NCBI RefSeq assembly: GCF_963678635.1
Contig: NC_087062.1
Location: 39,445,330 to 39,509,329 of the forward strand
Direction: 5' to 3'
DNA from: Symsagittifera roscoffensis
Lineage: Eukaryota > Xenacoelomorpha > Acoela > Convolutidae
DNA length: 64,000 nt
Shown piece by piece: positions 20,163-30,400 of the stretch. Position numbers and translations under genes: made by a program. A model generated the notes under the pieces. It did not search any database. It saw nothing but the letters and a program-made list of their open reading frames with translations, and was not told the origin of the DNA. Each line of letters starts with the position of its first letter. Position 1 is the stretch's first letter.

Positions 20163-22223
20163 CTACAACCACGCTCCCCCAAATGCACCCTCGCCCTTAC
20201 ACTGCCCCACACTCACAAAACTCAGGAGAGTCTTCCACTATAGAACCTAGAACAATACAAGACCCATGGTCAAACCCCTGTCCAGAACTCATAGAAACCA
20301 CCAGGAAAATATACAACGAAGTGGTCCACTGGAAACCGGTTTTTATGATCGTGTCAAAAAATAAAGTTGGTTATAACTTCATTGAAACCCTCAATAGAAT
20401 TTTGAACAGCCTAATAGAAAACAACGAAAATACCTTCGCAATGCACGCAGCAATGATTTTTCCACACTTATTACTGTGCAAAACAAAGTCCAAAAATGAT
20501 GGATCTTTATCCAAAACAATAGCAAGGCGACTTAAGCAATGGCAGACGGAGACCTGGATGGACTATATAACGAAGGAAAGGCGCTGCAAATGCGCTTGTT
20601 GAAAGGAAGTTGAAGAAAAACTGAAACTGAAGCACAACAGTTCAACAAACTAATGAATACTTGAAAAATATCAAGCGCAATTGCAAAACTACAGACACAT
20701 CTAAAGGTGTTCTTTCGCTCGACGAGATTGTCAAAGGTAAGACAGTAGAACAGACTCTCATAGAGAAACACGCACCATCTAAACCAATTGATGAGAACTA
20801 TATTACACTAGTCTCAAACGAAACAATTCCTTTCCATCAATCGATATTTGATCAGATGAACGGTCAATATATCAAGAAGGCAGCCATGAGAACGCACGGA
20901 TGGCAGGGACCACCTGGTCCCGATGCAAATGAATGGAGACGTGTTTTAACATTTCGGGCAACAATCAGTTGAAGTTTCAAAAACAAGTGGTAAAATTTCC
21001 AAAAAATTGGCCACCGAAGAACTAAATCCAGAACTAATGGAACCATATAACGCATGCAGATTAATACCTTTAGATAAGAATCCACGGGTAAGACCCATAG
21101 GCATAGGAGAAGTTTTGCGTGGGATAATAGGGCGAACAATAACCAAATGCCTAAAAAACGAACTCATGTCGCTCGGTTTGAATTACCAACTCTGCCTAGG
21201 ACAAAAATGTGGCATTGAATATTCGATCCACACGCTAAGAGATCAAAACAGTAAAACTTCCGCCGATGCTGTTTTACTGATAGATGCCGAAAACGCTTTC
21301 AACTCGCTGAACCGAAAGCTGGCATTGAAAAACAACAAAAATACCTGCCCTTCTCTTTTAACAGAGATTAAGAACTCCTACTCCAATCCATCTAAACTGT
21401 TCATTAACAAAAAAAAATCTACTCTCAAGAAGGGACAACCCAGGGGGACTCACTAGCAATGGCCATGTACAGTCTAGCCATAGTACTCCTCATAAAACTT
21501 TTATCAGTAGACGATGTAACCCAGAAATGGTACGCAGACGACGGAAACGCAGTCGGTAAATTAAGCAATCTCCGAACCGTTCTCGACAAAATTATATCAC
21601 TGGGTAAATTTTTCGGCTACCACGTGAAAGCATCCAAATGCCAACTCATTGTCAAGGATGAAAGACTCGGTGAAGCTCAGAAAATCTTCGCAAATACAGG
21701 AATCACTATGAAAGCAGGAGCCCGAGTGCTTGGTTCAATTATAAGAACAGAATCTGAATGTAAAATGTTCCTCGAATTTCAACAGAATGAGCAAATCAAA
21801 ATTTTGAAAAAACTAACGAAAATCGCTAAAACCTCCCCTCAAAACGTTTATGCCTGCCATACTAAAGGATTTTTAGAAAAGCTTTCATTTATTGCCAGGA
21901 CAACGCCTAACACTATGGAAAACTTAGAAATATGTGAAAATATTATCAAAGAACAATTATTACCTAACCTAGTCGGTAAAGACACTTTAAACGCCCAGTT
22001 CCGTGAGATATCTTCCTTACCCCTTAAAATGGGTGGACTTAACATCAAGCTGCCATCCGATCATGAAAGCTACCTAGAATGGTCTAAGGAAACATCACTT
22101 GTACTGGAATCTCAAGATCCTTTTACAGCAGTAACACAGCAAGAAAAATTATCTACGAAAATCAAAAAATTGAAAACTGATAGAATAAATCGAAAAAAAA
22201 AACAAACCTCATTAACTCCCTAA
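20144..22223 (+). pseudogene. Reverse transcriptase of the RT element, broken into several frames
   Basis: Four adjoining frames make up one RT: 20,144-20,602 (an N-terminal helical region with EVVHWKPVFMIV), 20,661-20,972 (GPPGPDANEWRRV), 21,007-21,456 (RPIGIGEVLRGIIGRTI, then motif A VLLIDAENAFNSLNR) and 21,459-22,223 (motif C QKWYADDGNAVG and thumb). Motif B (TTQGDSLAMAMY) spans the shift at 21,417. The catalytic acids of motifs A and C are intact. At least two of the shifts lie in A runs (21,409-21,417 and 22,193-22,202). The sequence type is common in invertebrate genomes but I do not attach a family name. Confidence 0.75.
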
Positions 22224-22705
22224 TTGAAACAGACGAATACGCAATCGACCTGGCCTCTGAAAAGGGAGCCTCTAACTGGCTCAATGCTTTACCACTGAGC
22301 AGATACAACTTCAACCTGAATAAATCAGAATTCAGAGATGGTATTTACTTAAGATACGGATGGGAACCAACCAAAACCCCACTCACATGTGCATGTGGTG
22401 CTAATTATAATTTGACACATGCGCTTCACTGTGCAAAGGGTGGTTACACACACATAAGACACAATGAAATTAGAGACACAGTCGCTAACTTCATGAATGA
22501 GGTTTGCCATGACGTCGAGATTGAGCCAAAACTTCAGCCGTTGCAAGGCGAAAGCGTTGTCAACAATTCAACTACAACTGAAGATGAGGCACGACTTGAC
22601 ATTAAGGCAAACGGATTCTGGGGTTCACGATTTAGACGCGCTTATTTTAATATGAAAATTTCAACCCCCATGCCAAAACATCGCGAAAACTGCATAAGGT
22701 TGTAA
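22224..22705 (+). pseudogene. Zinc knuckle and restriction-like endonuclease domain of the RT element
   Basis: After the RT thumb comes a knuckle, TCACGANYNLTHALHC (C-x-C-x8-H-x3-C), then RHNEIRDTVANFMNEVC, EIEPKLQP, DEARLDIKANGFWGSRF. In R2-like elements a knuckle of this kind is followed by a nuclease with an R/K-H-N/D, a PD and a D-x-K; the RHN, EPxL and RLDI positions here fit that plan. A base loss near 22,655 changes frame before the NPHAK end seen in the left copy. The sequence then stops at CATAAG, where the Penelope-like insertion begins. Confidence 0.65.
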
Positions 22706-22728
22706 GAAATTTAAAATATTAATTCAAA

Positions 22729-22757
22729 CGTTTTCGCACATTCTGTGCATCATCAGG
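22729..22757 (-). ncRNA. Hammerhead-ribozyme-like core
   Basis: On the minus strand the order is CUGAUGA, one U, a five-base stem GCACA/UGUGC closed by GAA, then GAAA. This matches the conserved core of a hammerhead, which is known to occur in Penelope-like elements, apart from the extra U before stem II. I could not pair convincing stems I and III or place the UH cleavage site, so activity is not claimed. Confidence 0.35.
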
Positions 22758-22787
22758 ATTAAAATTCTTTACAATATTTACAAAACA

Positions 22788-23641
22788 ATCAAAGATCTGA
22801 AAAATGAGAAACGTGTCTAAAAAGGCTCTAAAACTTTTTAACCAATCAAATTTGAACAACTGTAATTACATAATATAATTACTTAATCATGAATAACATT
22901 TTCCCGCAAATTTCTGAGGTTTTTTAGTTTTTGTTCTTTCTGGTTATAAAATTTCGATTTGGGAACATTTTTGATTCTGACATGTCAGTTTTCTAACTTT
23001 CAGCCAAGTTATACATAGACTATAATTTTAGTGTTAAATCCCGGCTCCTGAATTCATCGTGTGTGTTGATCTTCGGCCTCTCCCTCCAAATATGCAAAGC
23101 CTCTAGTGTCAGTAGCTTATGAGTGTTGGCTGTTTGGTCTTTAATCTCTGACTTCAGCTCCGCAGTACCGCCTACCTCCTTTTTACATACTAACAAGTGT
23201 TGTCCTACAAAACGATCAAAAATCTGAAAAATGAGAAACATGTCCTAAAGGCTCTAAGTTTTTTTAAGCAATCAATGTTAAATAACTGTAATAACATAAT
23301 ATAATTACGTAATCATGAACAACATTTTCCTGTAAATTTCTGAGATTTTTTAGTTTTTGTTCTTTCTGGTTATAAAATTTCGATTTGGGAACATTTTTGA
23401 TTCTGACATGTCAGTTTTTTAAATTTTAGCCATTTTATACATAGACTATAATTTTAGTGTTAATTCCCGGCTCCTGAATTCATCGCGTGTGTTGATCTTC
23501 GGCCTCTCCCTCCAAATATGCAAAGCCTCTAGTGTCAGTAGCTTATGAGTGTTGGCTGTTTGGTCTATAATCTCTGACTTCAGCTCCGCAGTACCGCCTA
23601 CCTCCTTTTTACATACTAACAAGTGTTGTCCTACTGGGGAG
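22788..23641 (-). repeat. Tandem copies of the Penelope-like 3' end (427-base unit)
   Basis: Unit at 22,788-23,214 and unit at 23,215-23,641 match at an offset of 427. Each contains the end of the GIY-YIG ORF and its 3' flank; the first lacks the nuclease core. Partial tandem copies of this kind are a known habit of Penelope-like elements. Confidence 0.85.
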
Positions 23642-23830
23642 TCCCCTTTGCGGCGTTCATCGACCCTCGTGGCTAAATGTCGGACTTTCTGACCGACATA
23701 GGTGGAGTTACATCCACTACATGTAATCTTGTACACCACTTTGGATCTCAATTCACGAGCAAAGGAAGTTTTGAGGGATGGCAAGCATGTTTTCAATTTT
23801 CTTGTAAAAATTATTTGTGCCCCGGATATT
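23446..23830 (-). pseudogene. GIY-YIG endonuclease end of a Penelope-like element
   Basis: VVYKITCSGCNSTYVGQ is the Penelope version of the GIY-YIG core with its C-x2-C insertion; it is followed by VRHLATRVDERRKGDSPVGQHLL, where the Arg and the His belong to the conserved nuclease and zinc positions. In Penelope-like elements this domain nicks target DNA. The tail (TANTHKLLTLEALHIWRERPKIN) is also typical. The RT half is absent. The usual Glu/His after the second Arg reads Arg here (DERRKG). Confidence 0.82.
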
Positions 23831-23847
23831 AGCACGAAACGCTGAAG

Positions 23848-24285
23848 AACTCCAAATATCAGCAAAGAATTTGAAACGTACAGCAGAGTAGCTTCTACCC
23901 GCTAATTTTCGGATGCACCGGTGGCGCTGCTCGAACAGCCAAGGGACGATACAGCGATTAGCCGAAAAACTAAGCGAAAAAGACAAGAAAGCTAGCCAGA
24001 ATCTATAAACTACATAAGAACTAAAATAAGCTTCGCGCTCCTGAGGAGCTCTTTACTTTGTAAAAGGGGGTGCAGATCGCTTCGCAAAGTTCAATTTATC
24101 GACAACTCCATAAGCGCTATTGTAGAGGAAGGACGGCTAAGATAAATTAACATTACGACGATTCATTTAATGCTGATTTATGACTTCATTGCTGATATAT
24201 ATGCATTTTTATATTGCTGGTATGGCGCTATCCAGCTTGTGCACTTACCGTAACTAAACGGAAGGGCCCCTTTTGTAATTTAGTT
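23848..24285 (+). repeat. 3' segment of the RT element (right copy)
   Basis: Matches 17,752-18,205, starting at GAAGAACTCCAAATATCAGC and ending at the CGTAACTAAACGGAAGGGCC stretch plus a few bases. It is the continuation of the RT element beyond the Penelope-like insertion. Confidence 0.8.
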
Positions 24286-24777
24286 TTAATCCCTCCATTG
24301 AGGGACTTTGACACAAGATTTGTAGTTTCATATCATATAAAACTATTTAATAAGTTAGTCAGCAAGTTAGCCAGGCAAATTATTGAAGAATGAAAACTTA
24401 TTATTGGAGTATTCTTACCCGTAAATGCTTGGGATGACAGATACTGGCTTCAAATCTGGCTTAGAGCCAATTTTTTTTTGCAATATTAGAATTTTTTTAT
24501 GGCTCAACTTCCAAAGCATGGATTTTTTTTGCGGAATTTTAACTGTACTGAATGATTTTGATTTATTATCTGATAATTTTTTCCCACCAGGATTACAATT
24601 TGCTTCAGTTTTTTTTCTGTGTGAAAGTTTTTTCGGATGTAAATGATTCGGTTTATTTTATATCAGTTGCTTCATAAGGATGTTTGAAGGTCAACGTTTT
24701 TTTTCCATATTTGTTTGGTTTCAAAATTTTCTAAAGCTCCAATATTTTGGCTGGTCGGTTATCTACCCAAGTTTTGT
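24286..24777. other. AT-rich spacer; last 85 bases match the flank of the MRPL27 block
   Basis: No gene. From about 24,690 to 24,777 (TTTCCATATTTG ... CCCAAGTTTTGT) the sequence matches 39,505-39,588, which lies immediately before the MRPL27-bearing block. Here that block is absent and the composite repeat follows directly. Confidence 0.6.
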
Positions 24778-24889
24778 TAGTGTCTTGTAATCGGAAAAAA
24801 AACTTTTTCCCGTAAACAACCTTCCTTACACATTTGTAATTGAAACTGAATTTGCTTGATTATCCAACGCTAGCATCTTTCCCGGACAC

Positions 24890-24962
24890 ATCGCACTTGT
24901 CATGGAGGTAATGAAGTTGCCTTTGAAACCCAAGGTCCGGGTTTCGAGTCCCGGCCGGGCCT
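24890..24962 (+). other. tRNA-like sequence, 3' half
   Basis: The T-arm is clear: a CCGGG/CCCGG stem with a GTTTCGAG-type loop (a good B box), then CCGGGCC like an acceptor 3' strand, and a T6 run starting 3 bases later that could stop RNA polymerase III. The 5' half does not pair with the acceptor strand and the anticodon arm is poor, so it is a tRNA-derived or tRNA-mimicking part, not a working tRNA gene. Confidence 0.5.
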
Positions 24963-25189
24963 TGTTTTTTTCAGTGTCTGAAATTGAAATTCTTTGAAAA
25001 AAGTTTATCAGTCAAACTATAGTTTGTCGACTTAGGTGTCACTCCACAATTTTTTTGCACTGTAATCAGTTTTCATTTTAGTCTCAAATGTCATTGATTA
25101 ACTCCTGTAGTTTTTAAAATTACTATACCGTACCTTTTAAAATTAATATACATGGGTAAAAAACGAAACTTTTGAATCGCTCAAAAATT

Positions 25190-26040
25190 TTTTTGACAAA
25201 AATATCGTAAAGTATTTTTGTATTCGGATTAATTGGCGTCTAAACACGTGTTGTGCAGTAGTGGACCTTCGAAAAATACTAAAAGCTTGCTTAATGCTAG
25301 TGTTTGTGTTTCGTCCGTCTTTCTGTGACCGAATTTTTTGTATTTCCAGTTTCTCATGTTTCGCTTAGTCATTTCCATCTCACTGCTCACTGACCATTTG
25401 GTAGCTTGTAATGGTGTGGTGGTTTAGTGGATGCTCGGAAAGTACTAAAAACTTGCTTAATGCTAGTTGTTGTATTTCTCGTCTATTTTATTGATATTGA
25501 ATTTTTAGTTTTTTCAAAAAAATTGTTGATTTTCTTTATCAATTTTTTTGGTGTTTTTCTTTTCGGATCGATTGGCGTCCAACTACGTGTTGTTGGTTTA
25601 GTGGACGCTCTCAATTTTATGAAAGCTTGCTTATTTGTAGTGGTTGTGTTTTTTGTCTGTTTTTCTGTGATTGAATTTTTCGTTTTTCCAGTTTTTTTTC
25701 TCTTTAGTTATTTTCATCACAACGATTTAGTTGCTTGCAATGGTACGCAATGGTGTTGTGGCTCAGTGGATGCTCAAAAAATACTGAAAGCTTGCTAAAT
25801 GCTAGTTGTTGTGTTTCTCGTCTGTTTTTCGGAGATTGAGTTTTTCGTATTTTCAAAAAAAAAAATTTTTCTTTGACAATTTTTTGGCGTATTGTTTCCG
25901 GATAGATCGGCATCTTACTACGTGTTGTTGACTTAATGGCCGCTCGTTAAGTGCTAAAAGCTTGCTTCTTGGTAGTGGTTGTGTTTTTTGTCTGTTTTTC
26001 AGTGATTGAATTGTCAGTTTTTCTTGACTTTTTAGTTTTT
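25190..26040 (+). repeat. Tandem units of about 170 bases with A-box-like core (copy 1)
   Basis: Cores resembling TGGCTTAGTGGACGC followed by CGGAAAGTACTAAAAGCTTGC occur near 25,258, 25,430, 25,596, 25,760 and 25,930. Each is followed by a T-rich stretch ending in GATTGAATTTTTCG. TGGCTTAGTGG fits the polymerase III A-box consensus. Units differ by many substitutions, so the array is old. Confidence 0.8.
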
Positions 26041-26112
26041 TTGTACTTATTTATTTCGATCTCACTGACCATTTAGTCAGTTGTAGCGTGCAAATGTACG
26101 GTTTCGTTGTAG

Positions 26113-26139
26113 CGCAAGTGATGCGAAGCTCCGCTTCGC
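26113..26139 (+). repeat. End hairpin of the composite, copy 1
   Basis: Two nested stem-loops: CGCA/TGCG around AGTGA, then GCGAAGC/GCTTCGC around TCC. Relatives lie at 42,509-42,535, 55,777-55,810, 57,101-57,130 and 63,172-63,201. Confidence 0.8.
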
Positions 26140-26150
26140 TTCAGTGTTAA

Positions 26151-27499
26151 CTTCAGTTTGAAGAAAGTAACACGATGAAAGGCTTCTCCTCGCCGTTTTT
26201 TAACACTCTTTTTATAGACGCTAAAACTTTTAAGCGGTTTTCTGTTTGATTTTATTTTCAGTTCTCTTTCGGTTGCATGGTTTCTGATTATAGTTTCAAA
26301 ATCAGCCATGGTTTACAGGAAACACGCCTGCCGATCGGGTTCTGTTTTTTTGCAAGTTTGGTTTTTTGTGCTTTTTCGACTATCGTCTGTCTGCCTGTTT
26401 GTCGGCTTTATTCTTGTAGCCCACTTTTTGAGTTTAAACTTGTTTCCAATATGCAATAACATCATGCTTGAGAAGACAGCGTCAAGGAGTTTAATTCCAT
26501 TTGGGACCTGTTTTCCTGTAAATTGAAAATTTTCGTGTACTTAAGACTTTTGTGTCTGCTTATTTTTGCTGACTTAGTTCCCACAGAAAGGAGTGATTGT
26601 TTGAAAATTCGACTTTAATCTCGAATTATGAAAGATCTTCGTGAAGTGTTTAATGGTGCAGGTAATTTTTTCGGATATTACGGGCTTTTTTTCCTGAAAA
26701 CTATTTTTTGTAGTTTTTTTTTTAAATTTAAATCAGTCGTAGTCATTCATTTTTTAGCTGTCAAGTAGTGCTAAGCTCAATTTTTCTTCTGTGTAGAATA
26801 TTGAAGCGTCAAATTGAAATGCCCTCAGACGTCAATGAACATTCTTTAAAAGTTCGCTAGCCTCAAATACTCAAATTGTTTGCGGCGCTGATTTTTTTGT
26901 TTTTTTTCTGGTTCGGTTTGATATTTAAGTTTTAATTTATAGCTTGGAGATATAGCTTATTTTTTATGGTCGAAAAAAATCTTTATTTTAAAAAGAAAAA
27001 AAATATTCGCATGTGTATGTACCCTTCCACTCTGTGTTAAAGAACTATGTGATTATCTTTTATAAAGCTCGTGATGGTTTTTTCTCGTTTCTTTTCAGGA
27101 AAAAAGCTTAGAAGTTGTTTGCGCTCAAAATTGTTTTTTGAACTCCAAATAAGAATTCTCAATTCTTTTTTGTTCACAGGATGTGAAGTTTTTAAATGAT
27201 TTTTTGAACAATTTTCAAAAAAAAATTTAGTTTAGGTTTCATCAGCTTTGCAAAGTTTAAAATTCTCAAGCCTATAGTTGAGTGCCTTCATGTTGCTCTC
27301 AGGGGTTATAGGTTTTGCCTTCAACTATGACTGCTGAAAATTTCATTATTTCCGAGACTTCACGTTTTTTTGATATTTCAATTTTGAAATAATACTCGGG
27401 AAATCCGGATTAAATTTTGTCATTTTGAATTTCTTGACCCTCTGGCAGTGTGATGTTTAGTAAGCACTCTCAGGGGTTGCACAACCCCAAACTTGATTC
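26151..27499. other. AT-rich sequence between composite and satellite (unit 1)
   Basis: No gene. It is the counterpart of 42,546-43,924 with small indels. It contains long T and A runs and short frames without motifs. Near 27,430 the first degenerate copy of the satellite anchor (CTCAGGGGTTGCAC) appears. Confidence 0.6.
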
Positions 27500-30400
27500 T
27501 CAGATAGCTTCAATGATCTCAGATCCAACCAGACATCCATCTATCCATTCAGACATCCATCCATTGATCTTTTCAACACACCACCCATCCATCCATCAAT
27601 TTAACCATCCATGCATCCAGCCACCCATCAATCTAAACAGCTATCCATCCAATCATACATCCATCCATCACGCGATACTTTTAACCAGCCATCGAGTCAG
27701 CTATTCAAAATCTGCCAATCCATTGAGCCATTCATCAGTCCATTAGAGCCAGCCATTCATCCGTTCAGCAATGTATCCATCCATCAATCCATTCTTTCAT
27801 CAAGCGATCCATGTTTCCATCTTTGCGTCTATCAATCCATCCATTCAACCAGCCATCCTTTCTTTCATCTAGCTTTTCATCAAATAATATATTCGTCTAT
27901 GCGTTACTCTGTCTATCAATTTAGCCATTGATACATCAAGTCTTTCATTCATTGAGCAACCCACCGGTATCCCCATCAATCGATCTTTGCGTCTATCAAT
28001 CCATCCATTCAACCAGCCATCCTTTCCTTCATCTAGCTATTCATCAAATAAGTTATTCGTCTATGCTTTACTCTATCTATCAATTCAGCCATTGAAACAT
28101 CAAGTCTTCCATTAAAATCGCTATCCATACATCTACCCATCCATTCATTTATTTTTTCATCCATTCATACATCCATTAAGCTGAAGATTCAGGCAGGGAA
28201 ATTAAGATGAGAGTTTGTCATTTTGAAATTCTCAACCTCATCGCGGGGTGCTTTTTAGTTAAATTTCTCAGGGATTGCCCAGCTGCAAACGTGACTTCGG
28301 AGGTAGCTTCAGTCGTCTGAGATCTATCAATTTGGTCATCCATGCATCAAGCCCCCCATCAATCCAATCAGCCATCCATCAATGATACATCCATCCATCA
28401 CGCGATTCATTCAATCAGCCAACGAGCCAGCTATTCAAAAAGCTGCCGATCCATTTAGCCATCCATCAGTGCCACCATTCATCCGTTCAGCAGTCTATTC
28501 ATCCATCAAGCCATTCTTTCATCAAGTGATCCATTCATCCATCTGGTCTTCCAAATTTTTGTCTTTTATTCCATCCATTCAACCATCCATCCTTTCATTT
28601 ATCTACCCACTCACCAAATCAGTTTTGAATCCATGTTTTATGCTGTCTATCAATTCTGCTATTGATCTATCAAGTCTTTCATTCATCAAACAACCCACCG
28701 GTATGGCCATCCATCCATCGACCAATCCAAACATCTAGCCATCCGTCTATTCATTCATCTATCGTGCCATCCAGCCATTCGTTCATCGAATCATCTGACT
28801 AGCAAGCCAATTTTCTAATCATATCTCTAGCCACATGTGCGTTCAGTCTTCCATTAATATCGCTATCCATACATCTACCCATCCATTCATTTATTCTGTC
28901 ATCCATTCATTCATCCGTTAAACTTTAGATTAAGTCAGGGAAATTTAGATGAAAGATAATAATTTTGAAATTCTTAACCCTATGGCGGGGTGCTTTTTAG
29001 GTAACTTTCTCAGTGATTGCACAACTCCAAAAGTGACTTCTCAGATCGCTTCAGTTTTTCAGATCGATCCATTCAGCCATCCATTTATTGATCTTTTCAA
29101 CACACCACCCATCCATCCATCAATTCAACGATCCATGCATCCATCCATTCATCACGCGATACATTTAACCCGCCATCGAGTCAGCTATTCAAAATCTGCC
29201 AATCCATTGAGCCATTCATCAATCCATTAGAGCCACCCATTCATCCCTTCAGCAATGTATCAATCCATTCTTTCATCAAGCGATCCATGTATCCATCTTT
29301 GCGTCTATCAATCCATCCATTCAACCAGCCATCCTTTCTTTCATCTAGCTTTTCATCAAATAAATTATTCGTCTATGCGTTACTCTGTCTATCAATTCAG
29401 CCATTGATACATCAAGTCTTTCATTCATTGAGCAACCAACCGGTATCCCCATCAATCGATCGAACAGTCAATCCATCGACCAATCCGAACAGCTAGTCAT
29501 CTGTCGAACCATTCATCTATCGTGCCATCCAGCCATTCGTTCATCCAATCAACTGACTAGCAAGCTATCTATGTAATCACACTTCTAGCCATCTCTGCAT
29601 GCAGTCTTCCGCTCATCCCGCTATGCATACATCTACCCGTCGATTCATGTTTTCTGTCATCCATTCATCCATCCATTAAGCTGAAGATTAAGGCAGGGAA
29701 ATTAAGATGAGAGTTTATCATTTTGAAATTCTCCACCTCATCGCGGGGTGCTTTTTAGTTAAATCTCTCAGGGATTGTCCAACTGCAAACGTCGCTTCTC
29801 AGATAGCTTCAGTCGTCTGAGATCCATCCATTTATTCATCCATGCATCAAGCCCCCCATCAATCCAACCAGCCATCAATCAATGATACATCTATCCATCA
29901 CGCGATACATTCAAGCAGCCATCGAGCCAGCTTTTCAAAAAGCTGCCAATCCATTTAGCCATTCATCCGTGCAACGATTTATCCGTTCAGCAGTCTATCC
30001 ATCCATCAAGCCATTCTTTGATCAAGCGATCCATTCATCCATCCTTCCTTTCCGTTATCTAGCCACTCATCAAATCAGCTTTGCATCCATGTATTACGCT
30101 GTCTATCAATTATCCCATAGATCTATCAAGTATTTCATTCATCAATCAACCCACCAGTATAGCCATCCATCCATCGACCAATCCGAACATCTAGCCATAC
30201 GTCGATTCCTTCATCTATCGTGCCATCCAGCCATTCGTTCATCAAATCATCTGACTAGCAAGCCAATTTTCTAATCATACATCTAGCCACATATGCGTTC
30301 AGTCTTCCACTCATCTCGCTATCCATACATCTACCCATCCATTCATGTATTCTGTCATCCATTCGTCCATCCATTAAACTTTAAATAAAGTCAGGGAAAT

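Larger units (their letters stand above)
18626..20215 (+). repeat. Tandem duplication of a 795-base ORF1 unit
   Basis: Unit 1 is 18,626-19,420 and unit 2 is 19,421-20,215. I see only two differences (G to C near 19,252/20,047, T to C near 19,386/20,181), so the duplication is young. ACTCA occurs at both edges, which fits a microhomology joint. 795 is a multiple of three, so both units stay in one frame. Confidence 0.93.
22700..23845 (-). mobile_element. Penelope-like element, 5'-truncated insertion
   Basis: Carries the GIY-YIG end of a Penelope-like ORF and a partly duplicated 3' region. It lies between the two halves of the RT element copy: left half ends at CATAAG, right half resumes near GAAGAACTCCAAATATC at 23,848, as shown by the uninterrupted left copy at 17,729-17,752. 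No RT of the Penelope type remains. Confidence 0.75.
18206..24285 (+). mobile_element. RT element with esterase/PHD ORF1 and restriction-like endonuclease (right copy)
   Basis: Parts in order: 5' region with a stray copy of the GAAGAACTCCAAATATCA motif at 18,330, ORF1 with esterase and PHD finger (duplicated in tandem), an ORF2 start that overlaps the end of ORF1 by 19 bases in another frame, RT with YADD, CCHC-like and endonuclease domain, and a 3' segment split by the Penelope-like insertion at about 22,700-23,840. An esterase and PHD finger in ORF1 is known from CR1-type LINEs; a restriction-like nuclease after RT is known from the R2/R4/NeSL side. I do not assign a named family. Frameshifts make this copy inactive. 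Confidence 0.7.
24778..26150 (+). repeat. Composite hairpin/tRNA-like repeat, copy 1
   Basis: Parts in order: right arm only of hairpin 1 (AGTGT at 24,779), a GTAATCGG hairpin 2 with an A-run/T-run stem, a tRNA-like stretch (24,890-24,962), about five tandem units of roughly 170 bases with an A-box-like motif (25,190-26,040), and the end hairpin (26,113-26,139). The same order occurs at 41,206-42,545 and 62,020-63,205. No protein is encoded. I do not recognise the family. Confidence 0.75.

Noticed and set aside
22729-22757. Complete, active hammerhead ribozyme
   Set aside because: Only the core is visible; an extra base lies before stem II and outer stems could not be paired.
24890-24962. 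A true tRNA gene
   Set aside because: The T-arm and 3' end are good, but the 5' acceptor strand does not pair and the anticodon arm is not canonical.
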